From: Lycium barbarum
Lineage: Eukaryota; Streptophyta; Magnoliopsida; Solanales; Solanaceae
Assembly (NCBI RefSeq): GCF_019175385.1
Contig: NC_083340.1
Coordinates: forward strand, 18,240,336-18,304,335
Direction: 5' to 3'
DNA length: 64,000 bases
This document shows positions 22,019-32,699 of this stretch, piece after piece. Numbering within the stretch: position 1 is the first letter of the stretch; each line of letters starts with the position of its first letter. The notes below the pieces were generated by a model, which searched no databases, was not told where the DNA came from, and saw only the letters and a list, made by a program, of their open reading frames with translations. Both the position numbers and the translations under genes were made by a program.

Positions 22019-24739
22019 TCACCGGGATTTCCAGGGTTCATACTCGATCAGAATCGTAGAACGAGCCTCGGCACCCTCCATATCTTTCAATTTAGCCTCT
22101 AGCTCGGACTTCATTTCAAGATCGGCCTCGGCTTTTTTCAATTTAGCTTCTAGCTCGGACTTCATTTCAAGAAGGGCGATTCGAACTTGATTGATCGATT
22201 CGAACTCGGTATAAAGTAGATCATTGGCCGTAATAGCCTCCTCGAGCTTGCTATTGAGCTCATCACTGATCCGAGCTCGAGTCTCGGCTTTATGCTCAAA
22301 TATCCTCAGCTTATCTCTCTCGGCGGCTCTCTCGTTTTCAAGCTGATGAATTTTTTTTCGCCTTGACTGAGTTAAGCTCACCTCGAAGTTGGGCGATAGT
22401 AGCCTCAAATTCGCCGAGCCTCATAGCAAAATTGGTATTATCCCGGCCAAGGTTCATGTTATCCTGTTCCATGAGCCGGTTCTTTTCAACTGCATCATCA
22501 AGTTCAGCCTTTAAACGGAAGTTATCAGCCTTAGCTGCCTCAAGCTCGGTTTGATGGTTCGGAGGTGGGACTGCCTGGCTGAGCTGGTATTCTTTCTCCC
22601 GCAGAAGGAGTTTGAACTTCTCCGTCTCCCGGCCCTGAGCAGCCAGCTAGGCCTTTAAGTCATCAGCCTCGTGTTGGGCCCGGATAAAGCCTTCGTTAAC
22701 TAGCACAACACTATGCATAAGAAGAAGAAAACCAAGTTAGGAAATTGATTAACAACAGTAGAGAATCACACATTTATATTATGAAAAAGCGAGCATGAAG
22801 CTTACCCGGTTGCCTGCATGCATGCCCTCGTTTATAAGGAACTGCCAAGGAAGCCCGACCATTTTTTCCTTATCCGAAGCTGAAATGAGAGGCCTTAGCT
22901 AATTTGTAACCCTCACGAGACGGGATAAAAAACTACAGTCCTCGGGGACGGTGATCACGACCGACCTCGTCCTCCTCGGTTATACATTTGGGGCTGGAAA
23001 AATACCTACAAGGTTGGACCTCGCACCTGTTTCAGTGGACCGGCTAACCGCCCTCGTGGCCCGAGGAATGGGAATATGGTCTAAACCAGCAGCTTCCCTA
23101 GTTGCAGGAGGGATATCTGAGAACATGTCATCGAGGTTATCGGACTTCGAAGCAGGAGCAGAAGAGACCGAAACTGCTCCAGCAGGCCTGGTAGTTGCAG
23201 GTACCTCGTATGTGGTAGCTTAGTCGGTGACAATGGACCGGAAGCCATTATAACCTCATTGTCCGGGAATGATTCAGCCCTTTGATCAGCCTCGGTGTCG
23301 AAGTCGGGCCAGATCTTCTAGGTCTTTTCACCAAAGGTGCCGCTTCGGGTGAGGCATCACCTGAAATTTCGATAAATTCAATGGACCTTAGAGGAATCAA
23401 AAAAGGAACATCGTCTTCCCCACCTGTGTTCGGGGTTGGAATGGAAGTTTCTTCCTCGGCTGTAGTCGAGGGAGGAACAATAGTTTCTTCCTCGGGAACA
23501 GAGCGATGAAAGGACCCGCATCAACTCTTCGAAGAATAATATCGGGCTCGGATTCATCCCTCAGGGTCCGAACTTCACTCCTCGACCTTTTCTTTTGCTT
23601 TTGCCCCTTGGTCGAGGGTTTTCTTTGCCTCATTTTGGCTACGACAATAAGCCGGGGTGATCCTGCCCTATCAAAGTCAAAACCCAGTGTGGCAGGCTCA
23701 GCCGTTGGTGTGGATCGTGGCTCCAGAACCCTTGGGCAAGCCTGAATATAAAAAACGTTATAAAAAGAAAAAGCAAAATGGGAGGATGCGATAAGTACCG
23801 AATCAAGGGGAAGATTACCATGATTTTGAGAAACCCACTGGCCACGGGACAGGTCCGTCCATATGCGTTCATTATGAAGGTGTTGGCTGATGATTGCCTC
23901 AACCTACTCGGTAAAGCTCCAGACAACGGCAGGTATCCACACCTCGGCTGAGATATTGAACAAAGTAAAAATGATATATATATATATATAAGGGAGTAAA
24001 TTTGAACAAATGTGGAGGAAAGACTATTGAGGAACTTATGTCTATTATTCAACTTTTCCGGAAAAGGCATGTAATCAGCCGGAATGATGTCTGCGGTCCT
24101 TACCCGGACATAACGTTCCAACCAGCCTCGATCTCTATCCTTGTCGAGTTTGAAAAGAATCGGGTTCCGGCCTCGTTTGGCGACCTTTATCACGCCCCCT
24201 CGAAAGATTCTCGGACTATATAGTTGGATGAAGTGTGCCAACGCGAATTCCTTTTTGGCATTATTAGCCAGTAGACGAAGGCAGGCCACGCTCCTCCAGA
24301 TAATCGGCCCGATTTGGGCTAAGCATACATTGTATGTCCGGCACATCTCGAGAATAACAGAATCAATTGGGGGGTCGAGTTTGAGTGTGAACGGGTACGT
24401 GTAAATGTACAGGAACCCTTCCTTATAGTCGGCGATGGACTCGTCAGGGCTGGGGGCAAACATTTGTACCTGGTGCTTATCCCATCCGCATTCGGCCCGG
24501 ACCCAAGGAAGGAGGTCCTCTGTAATTGACGAAGGGTACCGTGTCATGTCGAAACCCCTATCCGCGATTTTTATTGACTTCTCAACGGAAAACTCATGAT
24601 TATAATTGGGTTTGGCCGGTATTATGTCCATGGCAGTTGGTTCCACAAAGGTTTTGCCTTTGGGTTTAGAAGTAGGCTCGGCACCCAGGGAAAAAATCGA
24701 GGGTATGTTCTGGGAAGCAGAATCGGTGTTGGCTGACAT
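22019..24739 (-). pseudogene. Opposite-strand extra gene of the non-autonomous element
   Basis: Runs against the LTR orientation. The start MSANTDSASQNIPSIFSLG at 24739 is preferred over the upstream in-frame Met because the upstream part is leader-like. The core has DMTRYPSSITEDLLPWVRAE, YLYIYTYPFTL-type sequence (FLYIYTYPFTLKLDPP), MCRTYNVCLAQIGPIIWRS and FRGGVIKVAKRGRN, then DRGWLERYVRV, like the Transposase_28 family. A later exon (AEVWIPAVVWSFTE...) holds one stop and ends at a GT splice site near 23822. A Ser/charged linker (23640-22950) is followed by a coiled coil (22640-22019; QLENERAAERDKLR, LEAKLKDMEGAE) with two near-repeated EMKSELEAKLK units. It is better preserved than its relatives in the other element. 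Function unknown. Confidence 0.7.
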
Positions 24740-24990
24740 TTTAGCTAAAGATGAATTTATGAAGAAGTTGGTATGAAGATTTGAAGGTTTGAAGATGCAG
24801 ATGAAGATTTCAAGGCAGGAATGAAATAATGAGTATGAATATTTGAAGGATTGAAGACTCGGGTTGAAGATGCTAAGGCTTTGTTGCAAAGAATGTTGAA
24901 AATTCAAGCAAAGATGAAAGCTAACCAAAGAAGTTGAAGATCAGAGAAGTGAAAGAGAAAAGGTGGAAAGTAAAAAATGTAACTTTGGCC

Positions 24991-25000
24991 CTTATATAGG
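24991..25000 (-). promoter_or_regulatory. TATA box of the opposite-strand gene
   Basis: On minus the strand reads CCTATATAAG, about 250 bp before the ATG at 24739. A second case, with 5989-5997, of an internal promoter serving the gene opposite to gag-pol. Confidence 0.5.
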
Positions 25001-25270
25001 CGATTCACTGCAGCGGTTACAGGGGTCAGCCAATCGAGAGACGATACGTGTCCGAGAATTAATGGGACGTGACTTGAAGCGACGTGGGTTAAGGCGGATT
25101 CCGATGTTGGCCATTCGGGGTGAGACACGTGGCCGAAGTCAGAAGGACGTGACATAACGGTTCCCGCACATTTTGAAGATAAGAACGGGTTTATGAGACC
25201 ACCGGTTTTGAGACTTTTCCACTTCCCATCACTCCGATGAAACTACGATCCGGTAAGTGTGGGGACTAAC

Positions 25271-25958
25271 TGTATACGGTAAAAATCGGGTCAATGTGTG
25301 ACCGGTGAGACCAGAGCCGAGGATAAGTCCAAACGAGCACGAGCTTGTTCGATCTTTTCTCCACACCGGGGGTGTCGTACCGAATATAATTGACACGAGA
25401 CAAGATAAGCGTGTCCGTTGGTCCGGATAGACCGAGCCTAAATTAGCGTGTCCGTTGGTCCGGATAACCGGTTGTGAGATTTCCACGCGTCATGAAACCA
25501 TTCTGCCATTTGCGCTAACGACCGTACGGGTGTCAGACCGTACGGATCAATCTTATCTTTTTTAGGGTTTTTTATTCATAAAGACTTTTGTATTATATCT
25601 ATGGCCCATGAAGCATACCTATAAATAGAGGACATGCATTCCTCCCCTTTTTAGGTTAGCTTCTTTTTCAGATCTCAATATGGTAATCATCTAACATATA
25701 AAAGCTCTCTCTCAAAGATATTGGTCTGGATTTTGTGGTGTTCTTCCTTAGCTTGCTTGTCCTTTCAATATTACTTAATATATTTGGCATAAATCATCAA
25801 TCATAGTACACATACATATAGCACAAACACGTATACTTATAGGTATAACTACAAACAAATCCATTGACACTTCACACCAACCAAATAGATTAAAATTTAT
25901 CCACATATCCTATACCTCGCTTACAAATTTAATTGTTATCTGAAATTCGGGGTAAACA
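25271..25958 (+). repeat. 3' LTR of the CCD4-disrupting element
   Basis: 688 bp, a copy of 20554-21238 with scattered substitutions. Preceded by AAGTGTGGGGACTAAC, a short purine-rich tract that is the likely PPT. TATAAATA is at about 25620. Confidence 0.9.
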
Positions 25959-27176
25959 ATACGATAGTGATGGTAGCACCGAATGTATTGTCGGTGGAGC
26001 ATACACTGGAGAGAGTGGATATGATATATGCATGTGTTGAGAAAGTGAAGATAGATTTGAAGACAGGGATGGTGAGCAGACATCCGATTTCTACCAGGAA
26101 TCTTGATCATCAATCCTGCGTATGTTGGAAAGAAAAACAAGTACGTATAAATAAAATCTGCATCGTTTCAAAGATAACTATAAGTAAATATTCTTAATTA
26201 GTGGGATCAACAACTTAGAAAATAAGATAGTTCACCTCTTACAACCGGTTAAAGTACAATAATAGTACAAACAATATTTTTTTATATGATTAGTGTACAT
26301 ATGCTAAAATCCACTAAACTTATAAGTGTTTCTAATTAAAGAAAAAATAAATTTAACAATGTAAATAATTGTACAAATTGTAATGATCATAGAAATCAAG
26401 TTCACTCGTGGATGTTCTTATTTGCAAAGTTAACTTTGCTAATGGCATTTGAAATTGAGAGCTCCTAATTCATTTCACTTTAACACTTTAATCAATTAGT
26501 TAGGTAATTATCGACATAAAGATTTAAAGCTTATACTTAGAAATAAGATTAGGAGATGGGGGTACATTTTAGGATTGAGATAGTTTATGTGATATATAGC
26601 TTAGTACTTTCACAAATTGAACCGAACAAACCACATGTATAACACTGAGAAATGTATTGGTTAGGCTCCATCTAGAGCATGGCCATGTAGGTACGTAGGT
26701 CCTATATGTCTGGTCAATACCTTTAGTTATTTTTTAGATGACTTGATTAATAATGTGTAAGAAAAGAATTATAATATCAGCTCAAGCTATAAACTCTTTC
26801 ATTTTCGCAACTCGTGCAGGTACGTATATGCAGCCATTCTTGGGGACCCTATGCCAAAGATATCAGGGATAACAAAGTTGGACGTATCCATAGCAGAAGC
26901 AGATCGCCGCGATTGCATAGTGGCATGCCGAAAATTTGGAGGAGGTTGCTTTTGTGGTGAGCCATTTTTTGTGGCTAAAGATCCTAACAATCCGGCAGCT
27001 GATGAAGACGATGGTTACGTAATGTCACATGTGCACAATGAGAAGACAGGGGAGTCAAGTTTTTTGGTCATGGATGCAAAGTCCCCTAATCTTGACACTG
27101 TGGTTGAGTCAAATTGCCTCGTCGAGCGCCTTATGGTTTTCACGGGCTTTTTGTGAGGGAAAGTGATTTTAACAAG

Positions 27177-27177
<1 letters not shown>

Positions 27178-27222
<45 letters not shown>
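27178..27222. repeat. (AT)n microsatellite at the CCD4 stop
   Basis: About 22 AT units directly after the last recognisable CCD4 codons (..DFNKL). The original stop codon is probably lost in it. Confidence 0.95.
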
Positions 27223-27225
<3 letters not shown>

Positions 27226-27927
27226 TTTACAGCAATTAATTTGTTATAGTGGGGGAGTGTACGTAACATTTCCCAATATTGAAGATTGAGTGGCATGAAG
27301 TCCTTAAAAGGTTTTTTTTTTTTTGTAGTATATTTCCTTTCTCTAAAAAACTTACTGCTATTCCTAGAGAATATCTGAATCATGTGCGCAATGTTTCTTT
27401 AGAAGGAACAATTTGTTCTGTCGTAGTCACAAATAATTTATTGGAAACTAAGGGGTCCATATTCATTTGGCTTCGCTTGAAACTAAAAAATATGAAAGAC
27501 TAGGCCTCAAAAAGATAGTATCAATTACAATAGGGGGAAATCTGAAGTTATTCATTGTCGGCAACTTGATTACCTATTGAATTAGCTAATATTTATTCTT
27601 GCTTTGCACAAAATATATTCGTTCTTTTATCTGGAAAACTTAAATTAGATGGGACATATGAGGTATTGTTTCTATCGAAAGAGTGACAACATTACTCAGA
27701 TATTTCTGGCCGGCTTTAATTGCTTATAGCAAGAGATGTAGAATATTTTTGGGTGCCAGTTGATCAAATCATGAGTGACTCAAGTTGATATTTGAGTCCA
27801 TTTAACTGTGCAACAGCCAATCACAGCTTGCAACTATATGTTTTATTTGTTTGTTTTGTTTAATTTGATGAAGATATCTCTTCATACCAATGGAAGGACC
27901 TAACTCTGATTCTCCGGTGAAGGAACA
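27223..27927. other. No gene seen
   Basis: AT-rich sequence downstream of the CCD4 relic. Short open frames only, and no recognised protein or repeat family. Confidence 0.6.
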
Positions 27928-28662
27928 CACTACTAAAAAATCACTATTTTTCCGCTGAAAAATGTTTAGCAACTATTCCCACTGAATGTCGGTGGAAAAA
28001 ATCTAAATGGTAGTGTTTTCAAAATCAGGACGTTTCTCCGAGTTTCAATGAGAACCTGTTTCCCACCATGTGTTTTCTCAGTGAGCTGATTCGGTGGAAA
28101 TGAGATGGGAAAATCATATTTTATAACACAAATTTCCAGCTGAATGCCGATGGGCAAAACCTATGTTTCTGGTGGTGACAAATGATGACTACAAACTATA
28201 ATGTTTGGTGTGTCAAGTTCCAGTAGAACAACAATGATCACCTTCAGATGAAGTTAATTGGTGTGTCAAGTTCACGTAGAACAACAATGATCACCTTCAG
28301 ATGAAGTTAACTTTCATTCTTCCTAATTGCATTGGAGATATTAAGTATGGCCTAACTTCTTCATTGATTCACTACAAAAAATTTTGAAAATCAAAGATGT
28401 TCTATTGCAATTTGGTTGATTTGAGGAGAAAGTTTCTTTAAATTTGCCTACTTCTGAACAGGAAGAGTTTCCTTTTGGAAAAAAATCTATATCAGTAGAG
28501 CATATGATGTCGATAGACCAAGGTAAAGCACTCAATGAGCTAGGGTGGCCCCATTTCGCCTTACCAACCTCAGGGAAACTCCTAATACAGGCCTATAATG
28601 TTTGTGCGGACTTTTTGGGTGCCTTGATAAAATCTGCATTATAGCCTCATTTTTTAGTAGTG
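27928..28662. mobile_element. Possible TIR element with CACTACTAAAAAA ends
   Basis: CACTACTAAAAAA at 27928 and its inverted match TTTTTTAGTAGTG ending at 28662 frame 735 bp without a transposase. The ends look CACTA-like (CACTACAAGAAA type). I do not find the 3-bp duplication expected (ACA left, AAG right), so the call is tentative. A CACTACAAAAAA at 28371 could be an internal or separate terminus. Confidence 0.35.
28206..28311 (+). repeat. 53-bp tandem duplication
   Basis: Two adjacent copies of GGTGTGTCAAGTTC...GATGAAGTTAA (28206-28258, 28259-28311) differing only around the middle (CAGTAG against ACGTAG). Almost identical, so recent. Confidence 0.9.
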
Positions 28663-28689
28663 AAGAGCACTATATATTATCATGAAGGA

Positions 28690-28868
28690 GATAAGGAAAA
28701 GGACATGTAAATGATGTCTGTAACAATATCGAATCACTGATCTTTGGCATTGAGGAAGAAGGAACAGAGAAAACGTGTCCTATCTGATATGGGATTAGGG
28801 GATGAGGAAAAATTCCCACGGCTGCCTGTCTCTCTATGTAAGATGCCCAAGTTACTAAATACATCTCC
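28690..28868 (-). pseudogene. WAT1-like gene fragment (last exon)
   Basis: Reads [16 protein letters not shown], a gap, then [20 protein letters not shown]. This is the same end as the intact last exon of the WAT1-related gene at 52334-52517. The segment for PHAPRITD is missing, and the natural stop is altered. Flanking 3' DNA also matches (GGCATTGAGGAAGAAGGAAC). A duplicated piece of the neighbouring transporter gene, not expressed on its own. Confidence 0.85.
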
Positions 28869-28879
28869 ATTTCCTACTA

Positions 28880-29540
28880 ACATAGAACGTCTTAGCTATT
28901 TATAGTTTACCGTAATATCGTTATATTTAGTATCTTTCCTTTTAGTTAAAAGTGTTTTCTCTTTGAACAGGACCAAAAGTGTGCCCTTGTTGCAAGGATA
29001 AAGGACCATTTATGTCCAGCGTTATAAAATAGAGGACCTAAATGAGCCTACCATTAAAATTAAGGGACTATTCAGGTTGTTTTCTCAAGATAATTTCTGC
29101 AAATTTCATTTCAGCCACTGAAATTTTATTTCTGTCCTTTCTCAAATATGTCTTGCAGTGATTTTGCAGCTGTATTGCTAATGATCAGACATTGAAAGGT
29201 TAGTTGCCCTTAATTACTTTTGTCATTTGATTAAACTTATAGCAAAACAACACTTGTAGTGGCTTATCAAAGTATAATTTGGCACCATGCACTAATGAAT
29301 TATCTGTAGGTGATTTATCAGCTGAGAGCCTCAAACATGAAAAAGAGACTTTAAAAGGTAATTTACTGTGCATATTATAATGTTGCTCATGTATAGTTGA
29401 TTGATTGATTCAGTCGAACAAAGCGAACTTCGTATCCAATAATTGTAGAATCACGGCATCCATTTGCATTCGAGCAGTACAGAAGTATCGAAAATTTTGT
29501 GGGTGAAGGAAAATTATATCAAATGAAATGACATGGGATA
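28880..29540. other. No gene seen
   Basis: AT-rich intergenic sequence between the WAT1 fragment and the solo LTR. No repeat family recognised. Confidence 0.55.
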
Positions 29541-29548
29541 GATAGTTT

Positions 29549-31523
29549 TGTAACACCTCATACCTTTAAACTAGGCTATGATTCATGATTTGGGACTTAG
29601 AATATCAGACGGGAAGTGTTGGAATTTAAGTTGCTGCCGTTCAGCAAAATCCCATTTTCACGACCATCTATACGGACCGTATATTATTATACGATCCGTA
29701 CTTTCAGGCCGTGTTTAGTAGGTGGAAAAATCCCAGTTTCTACCAAGTTTTTGAAATGCTTCGATACGGACCGTATAATGTTATACAGACCATATTTTCA
29801 GTCCGTGAAACTCGTTTGGGAAGTCCCAGATTCTGGAATTTTATTTATTGTTAAATACGGTCAGTTTATACGGACCGTATAACTTTATACGGACTGTATA
29901 AGTTGACCATATAATTTCCTGACTCAGTTAAGTATAAATATGTCATGTTCAGTTCTTTTCCCACTTTTCACAGTCTCCAAGCCCTAGAATAAAGGTTTTC
30001 TTCTCCCATCCAAAACATCAAGCTAAGCCTATTCCAATCATTTCAAGTCAATTCTAACATGTAGTCATGTGATATAATGAGAGTTCATCATTCCTAACCT
30101 AGGATTTTCAAGAAAACCCATTTAAAGGGTTCAAGACTAAAGCTTTAGGGATTCTCCTTCAAGTTCAGATTATTGATACAAGTTTTGGAGCATTACCAGT
30201 TATGTAGGGTTCTATCTACGTGTGGGAACGTCTTTGTTCTCCCCCACACCACGTTCTTCCATGATTATGCAAGAGTTCACTAAACTAGGGTTTTTAGCCA
30301 AATTCATGATAACCCCAAGTCCATGCACCATGATTACCATGTTTGAAATGTATATATCAGTTGTTGTATTCCTAATCTTCCATTTGGCTATTGGGAATCT
30401 GTCCATAATCCATGAAAACCCATACATTGCATTCCATGGGTTCCTACATGCAAGTCATTTAATATTATGCTTACTTTCATGAATATCCTACATGTCTACA
30501 CGTTTATATAATCTTTATCCATGATTATGAAACAAGATGTCCATGTTATACTACAAGTCATATTTTTACGAAATTCATGGGCTTCTCAGCCAACTATATC
30601 ATGTTCATGTTTTTGGGAGTTGCGCAGATTACCGAGAAAGTTTTATACCTGAAACTATGTATGCCAACGTAGGATAAGGATCGCTCTGCCCAGTAGAACG
30701 ATTCCTTCATATATTCCCCATTGAGGGATATGGATCCATTCATGTCATGTTCATGTCTTGTACCCCAGCAAGGTACAAGATGGCTTAGCTGATTGGGCAG
30801 AGATCAGACGCCACGTGTTAACGTGGTGATTACATGTCAGTTATACTAATGCTCTCCCACAGATACTTTTACTCATGTTATATATATATATATTATATAT
30901 ATATATGTATTCATGTTCATACTCATGACCAGATTTAAGTTTCAGTTTCAGCTCTTATCATGTTATTTCACGTACCATGCTTATTTCATTCAGTTGTTTT
31001 ACATACCAGTACATTCAATGTGTTGACATCCCTTTTCTACTGCCCGGGGGCTTGCATTTCACGATGAAGGTAGGATTTATAGGATGCTGCATCTGCTCAG
31101 TAGGATTTGCTCGTATCAGCTTGTTGGTGAGCCCCCATCTTATTCGGGGTGTTATCCTTATTTATTTTCATGTCATGTTTAGCAAGTTAAAGTATGTTGG
31201 GAGCCTTGTCCCAGCAAGTATGTTTTACAGTTCAGATTCATGATAGAGGTTTCATAGACTAGTCAGTCAGTTATGTCATTACTTAGAGTTGTGTAGCCAT
31301 CTTGGCTTAGTTCATGATATTTCCGCATTCATTTTTTTTATACAAGTATTTTATTAAATATATTATGACTTCTCATCTTTTGTTAAGGCTCATCATGTTT
31401 CATGTTATATTCCGCTCATGTATATGTCCCATGTTAATTCAGCAAGTCATGTGGTTTGCTCGGTCACATGCAGTCAGACACCAAGTGTCGTGTTACGCTC
31501 AGGTCATGGTTCGGGGCGTGAAA
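29549..31523 (+). mobile_element. Solo LTR A (chromovirus Tekay/Del type)
   Basis: 1975 bp beginning TGTAACACCTCATAC and ending GGTTCGGGGCGTGAAA (terminal CA mutated to AA). The 5-bp TSD AGTTT is exact at 29544-29548 and 31524-31528. There is no internal region, so it arose by recombination between two LTRs. TATAAATA is at about 29933. Just upstream the U3 is packed with ATACGGACCGTAT palindromes. An (AT)n lies near 30880. Homologous to solo LTR B at 43225-45406. Confidence 0.9.
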
Positions 31524-31883
31524 AGTTTGAAGAGATTTTCACACATAGTTTTTTTATAGTAACCGGTAGGTCTACCTCCTAGGCGCTGTTAAATAGGAGT
31601 ATTCCCTAATCTTAATCAAATTCAAAGAGTAATAGATTAAAAGATTATACTGCCGAAGTGTAAAATCATGTGTAGTAACATAACTGACCTGAACATGAAA
31701 TAAACTCAATGAATAAACAAGGGTACCAATTTAAGTTTCAAAGCGAAGACTAATAAATTACTAGATCAAAGCACAAATGCTATTAAGAACTGGTGAATAG
31801 CGAGGACTAATATATTACTTGTCTTATTTAGTTTATGCCTGCCTTTTTTGCAAATCTGTGTATCACGTTATCTGTAATACCAT

Positions 31884-32650
31884 TGACCTATTGAGCTTTG
31901 AGAAAAGTAATGTTTCTGGGGAAATGACAGATTTGGAAGTACAGGTAAAATTAGTTGCAAATGCTGTAGAATACACAATTCAACTGAGATTAACAGAAAC
32001 TGTAATGGCAACAACTAAAAGCCAGACAAAAAAGGCACATTGGAGGTTTCGTCGCAGCCTGCAACAAGTAGCAGAGGACATTGATCGTGTCTGGAAAGAT
32101 TCAAGATAAAGGTAAACAAGCATCAACGGGATTTTTGGTTAAAGATTCTTCAAGTTCAGCAAAGATGTTCTGAATGTTAAGAACGATATGGTTGGACGTG
32201 ATGCACAAAGGGAAAGGTTGTTAGAAGATCTAACTAGAGGCTAGTCTGGCGAACCCAAAGTCATCTCGATTGTCGGGATGGGAGCCATAGGTAAGAGTTA
32301 AGACAACCTTAGCAAAATAAGTTAATAATGATGCACACATTCATTCTCATTTTGATTTTCGTTCCTGGGCTTGTGTATTTCAACAGCACAATGTAAAGGA
32401 AATCTTGCTAAGCCTTCTACGTTCTACTATCAAAATGGATGAAATATGAGGCGGAGCTAGCAGACATGTTGCAGAAATGTTTAAAGGGCAAGAGGTACTT
32501 AATTCTCATGGATGACATAAGAATTAGTAAAGTGTGGGATGACGTGAGACAATGCTTCCTAGTCAAAACAACGGCAGTTGAATATTGTTGAATACCCATA
32601 ATAATGAAGTGGCTTGTTATGTTGGTACAAAGAATCTTTCTTTAAATGTG
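31884..32650 (+). pseudogene. R1-like CC-NLR resistance gene relic
   Basis: Matches the R1 (late-blight) NLR subfamily of Solanaceae. The coiled-coil end reads LEVQVKLVANAVEYTIQLRL and FRRSLQQVAEDIDRVWKDS. Then come NDMVGRDAQRERLLEDLTRG, the P-loop region ISIVGMGAIGKS (normally GMGGIGKT), SHFDFRSWAC, QQHNVKEILLSLLRSTIKMD, a kinase-2 remnant around 32500-32545 and an RNBS-type NEVACYVGTKNLSLN. Stops and frameshifts occur at about 32107, 32246, 32300 and 32447, and the LRR part is absent. A dead NB-ARC fragment with no domain complete. Confidence 0.88.
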
Positions 32651-32699
32651 AAAAGGTGTCATCTATTTTCATGGGATGCATCCATTCTTTGAAAAGGTG

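Larger units (their letters stand above)
20554..25958 (+). mobile_element. Non-autonomous Tat-like LTR element inside CCD4
   Basis: 5.4 kb, LTRs 20554-21238 and 25271-25958, both TG..CA (TGTATACG...GGTAAACA). The TSD is ATATG at 20549-20553 against ATACG at 25959-25963. Removing the element and one TSD copy restores the CCD4 reading VD-M-IVMVAPN. Inside are a PBS, a short gag start, and then no protease, RT or integrase at all. Most of the interior is a gene on the minus strand (22019-24739) related to the opposite-strand genes of the 5272-17602 element. Mobility would have depended on proteins supplied by a relative. The LTRs differ by several percent by eye, so it is not recent. Confidence 0.92.
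19091..27179 (+). pseudogene. CCD4: Carotenoid cleavage dioxygenase 4 (plastid), multiply disrupted
   Basis: CCD4 enzymes cleave carotenoids such as beta-carotene in plastids and lower pigment in petals and fruit. The start MDAFSSTFLSTLYQPSKS is a Ser/Thr-rich plastid transit peptide. Family blocks follow: DDAYIRNGPNPQHVLRGPYH, FDGDGILHSIKISQGKATLC, FRYSVMPPFLTYF, NVLSVEHTLERVDMIYACVE, PKISGITKLDVSIAEADRR. The damage is a deletion/frameshift after KYVLSD (about 19435), another after EAGSPV (about 19653), loss of about 40 codons replaced by 400 bp (19757-20160), an LTR element inserted at 20554, a frameshift after RNLD (about 26107) and a one-base loss near 27100. The GT-AG intron 26141-26819 is preserved and rejoins KKNK to YVYAAI. 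The gene ends in an (AT)n tract. It cannot make a full enzyme. Confidence 0.95.

Noticed and set aside
22951..23509. Plus-strand open frames rich in Gly/Ser
   Set aside because: Antisense shadows of the linker of the minus-strand extra gene.
27177..27383. Open frame with a run of Tyr-Ile repeats
   Set aside because: Translation of the (AT)n microsatellite.
27928..28662. Full CACTA transposon
   Set aside because: Ends are CACTA-like and inverted, but the 3-bp TSD does not match and no transposase is present; kept only as a low-confidence element.
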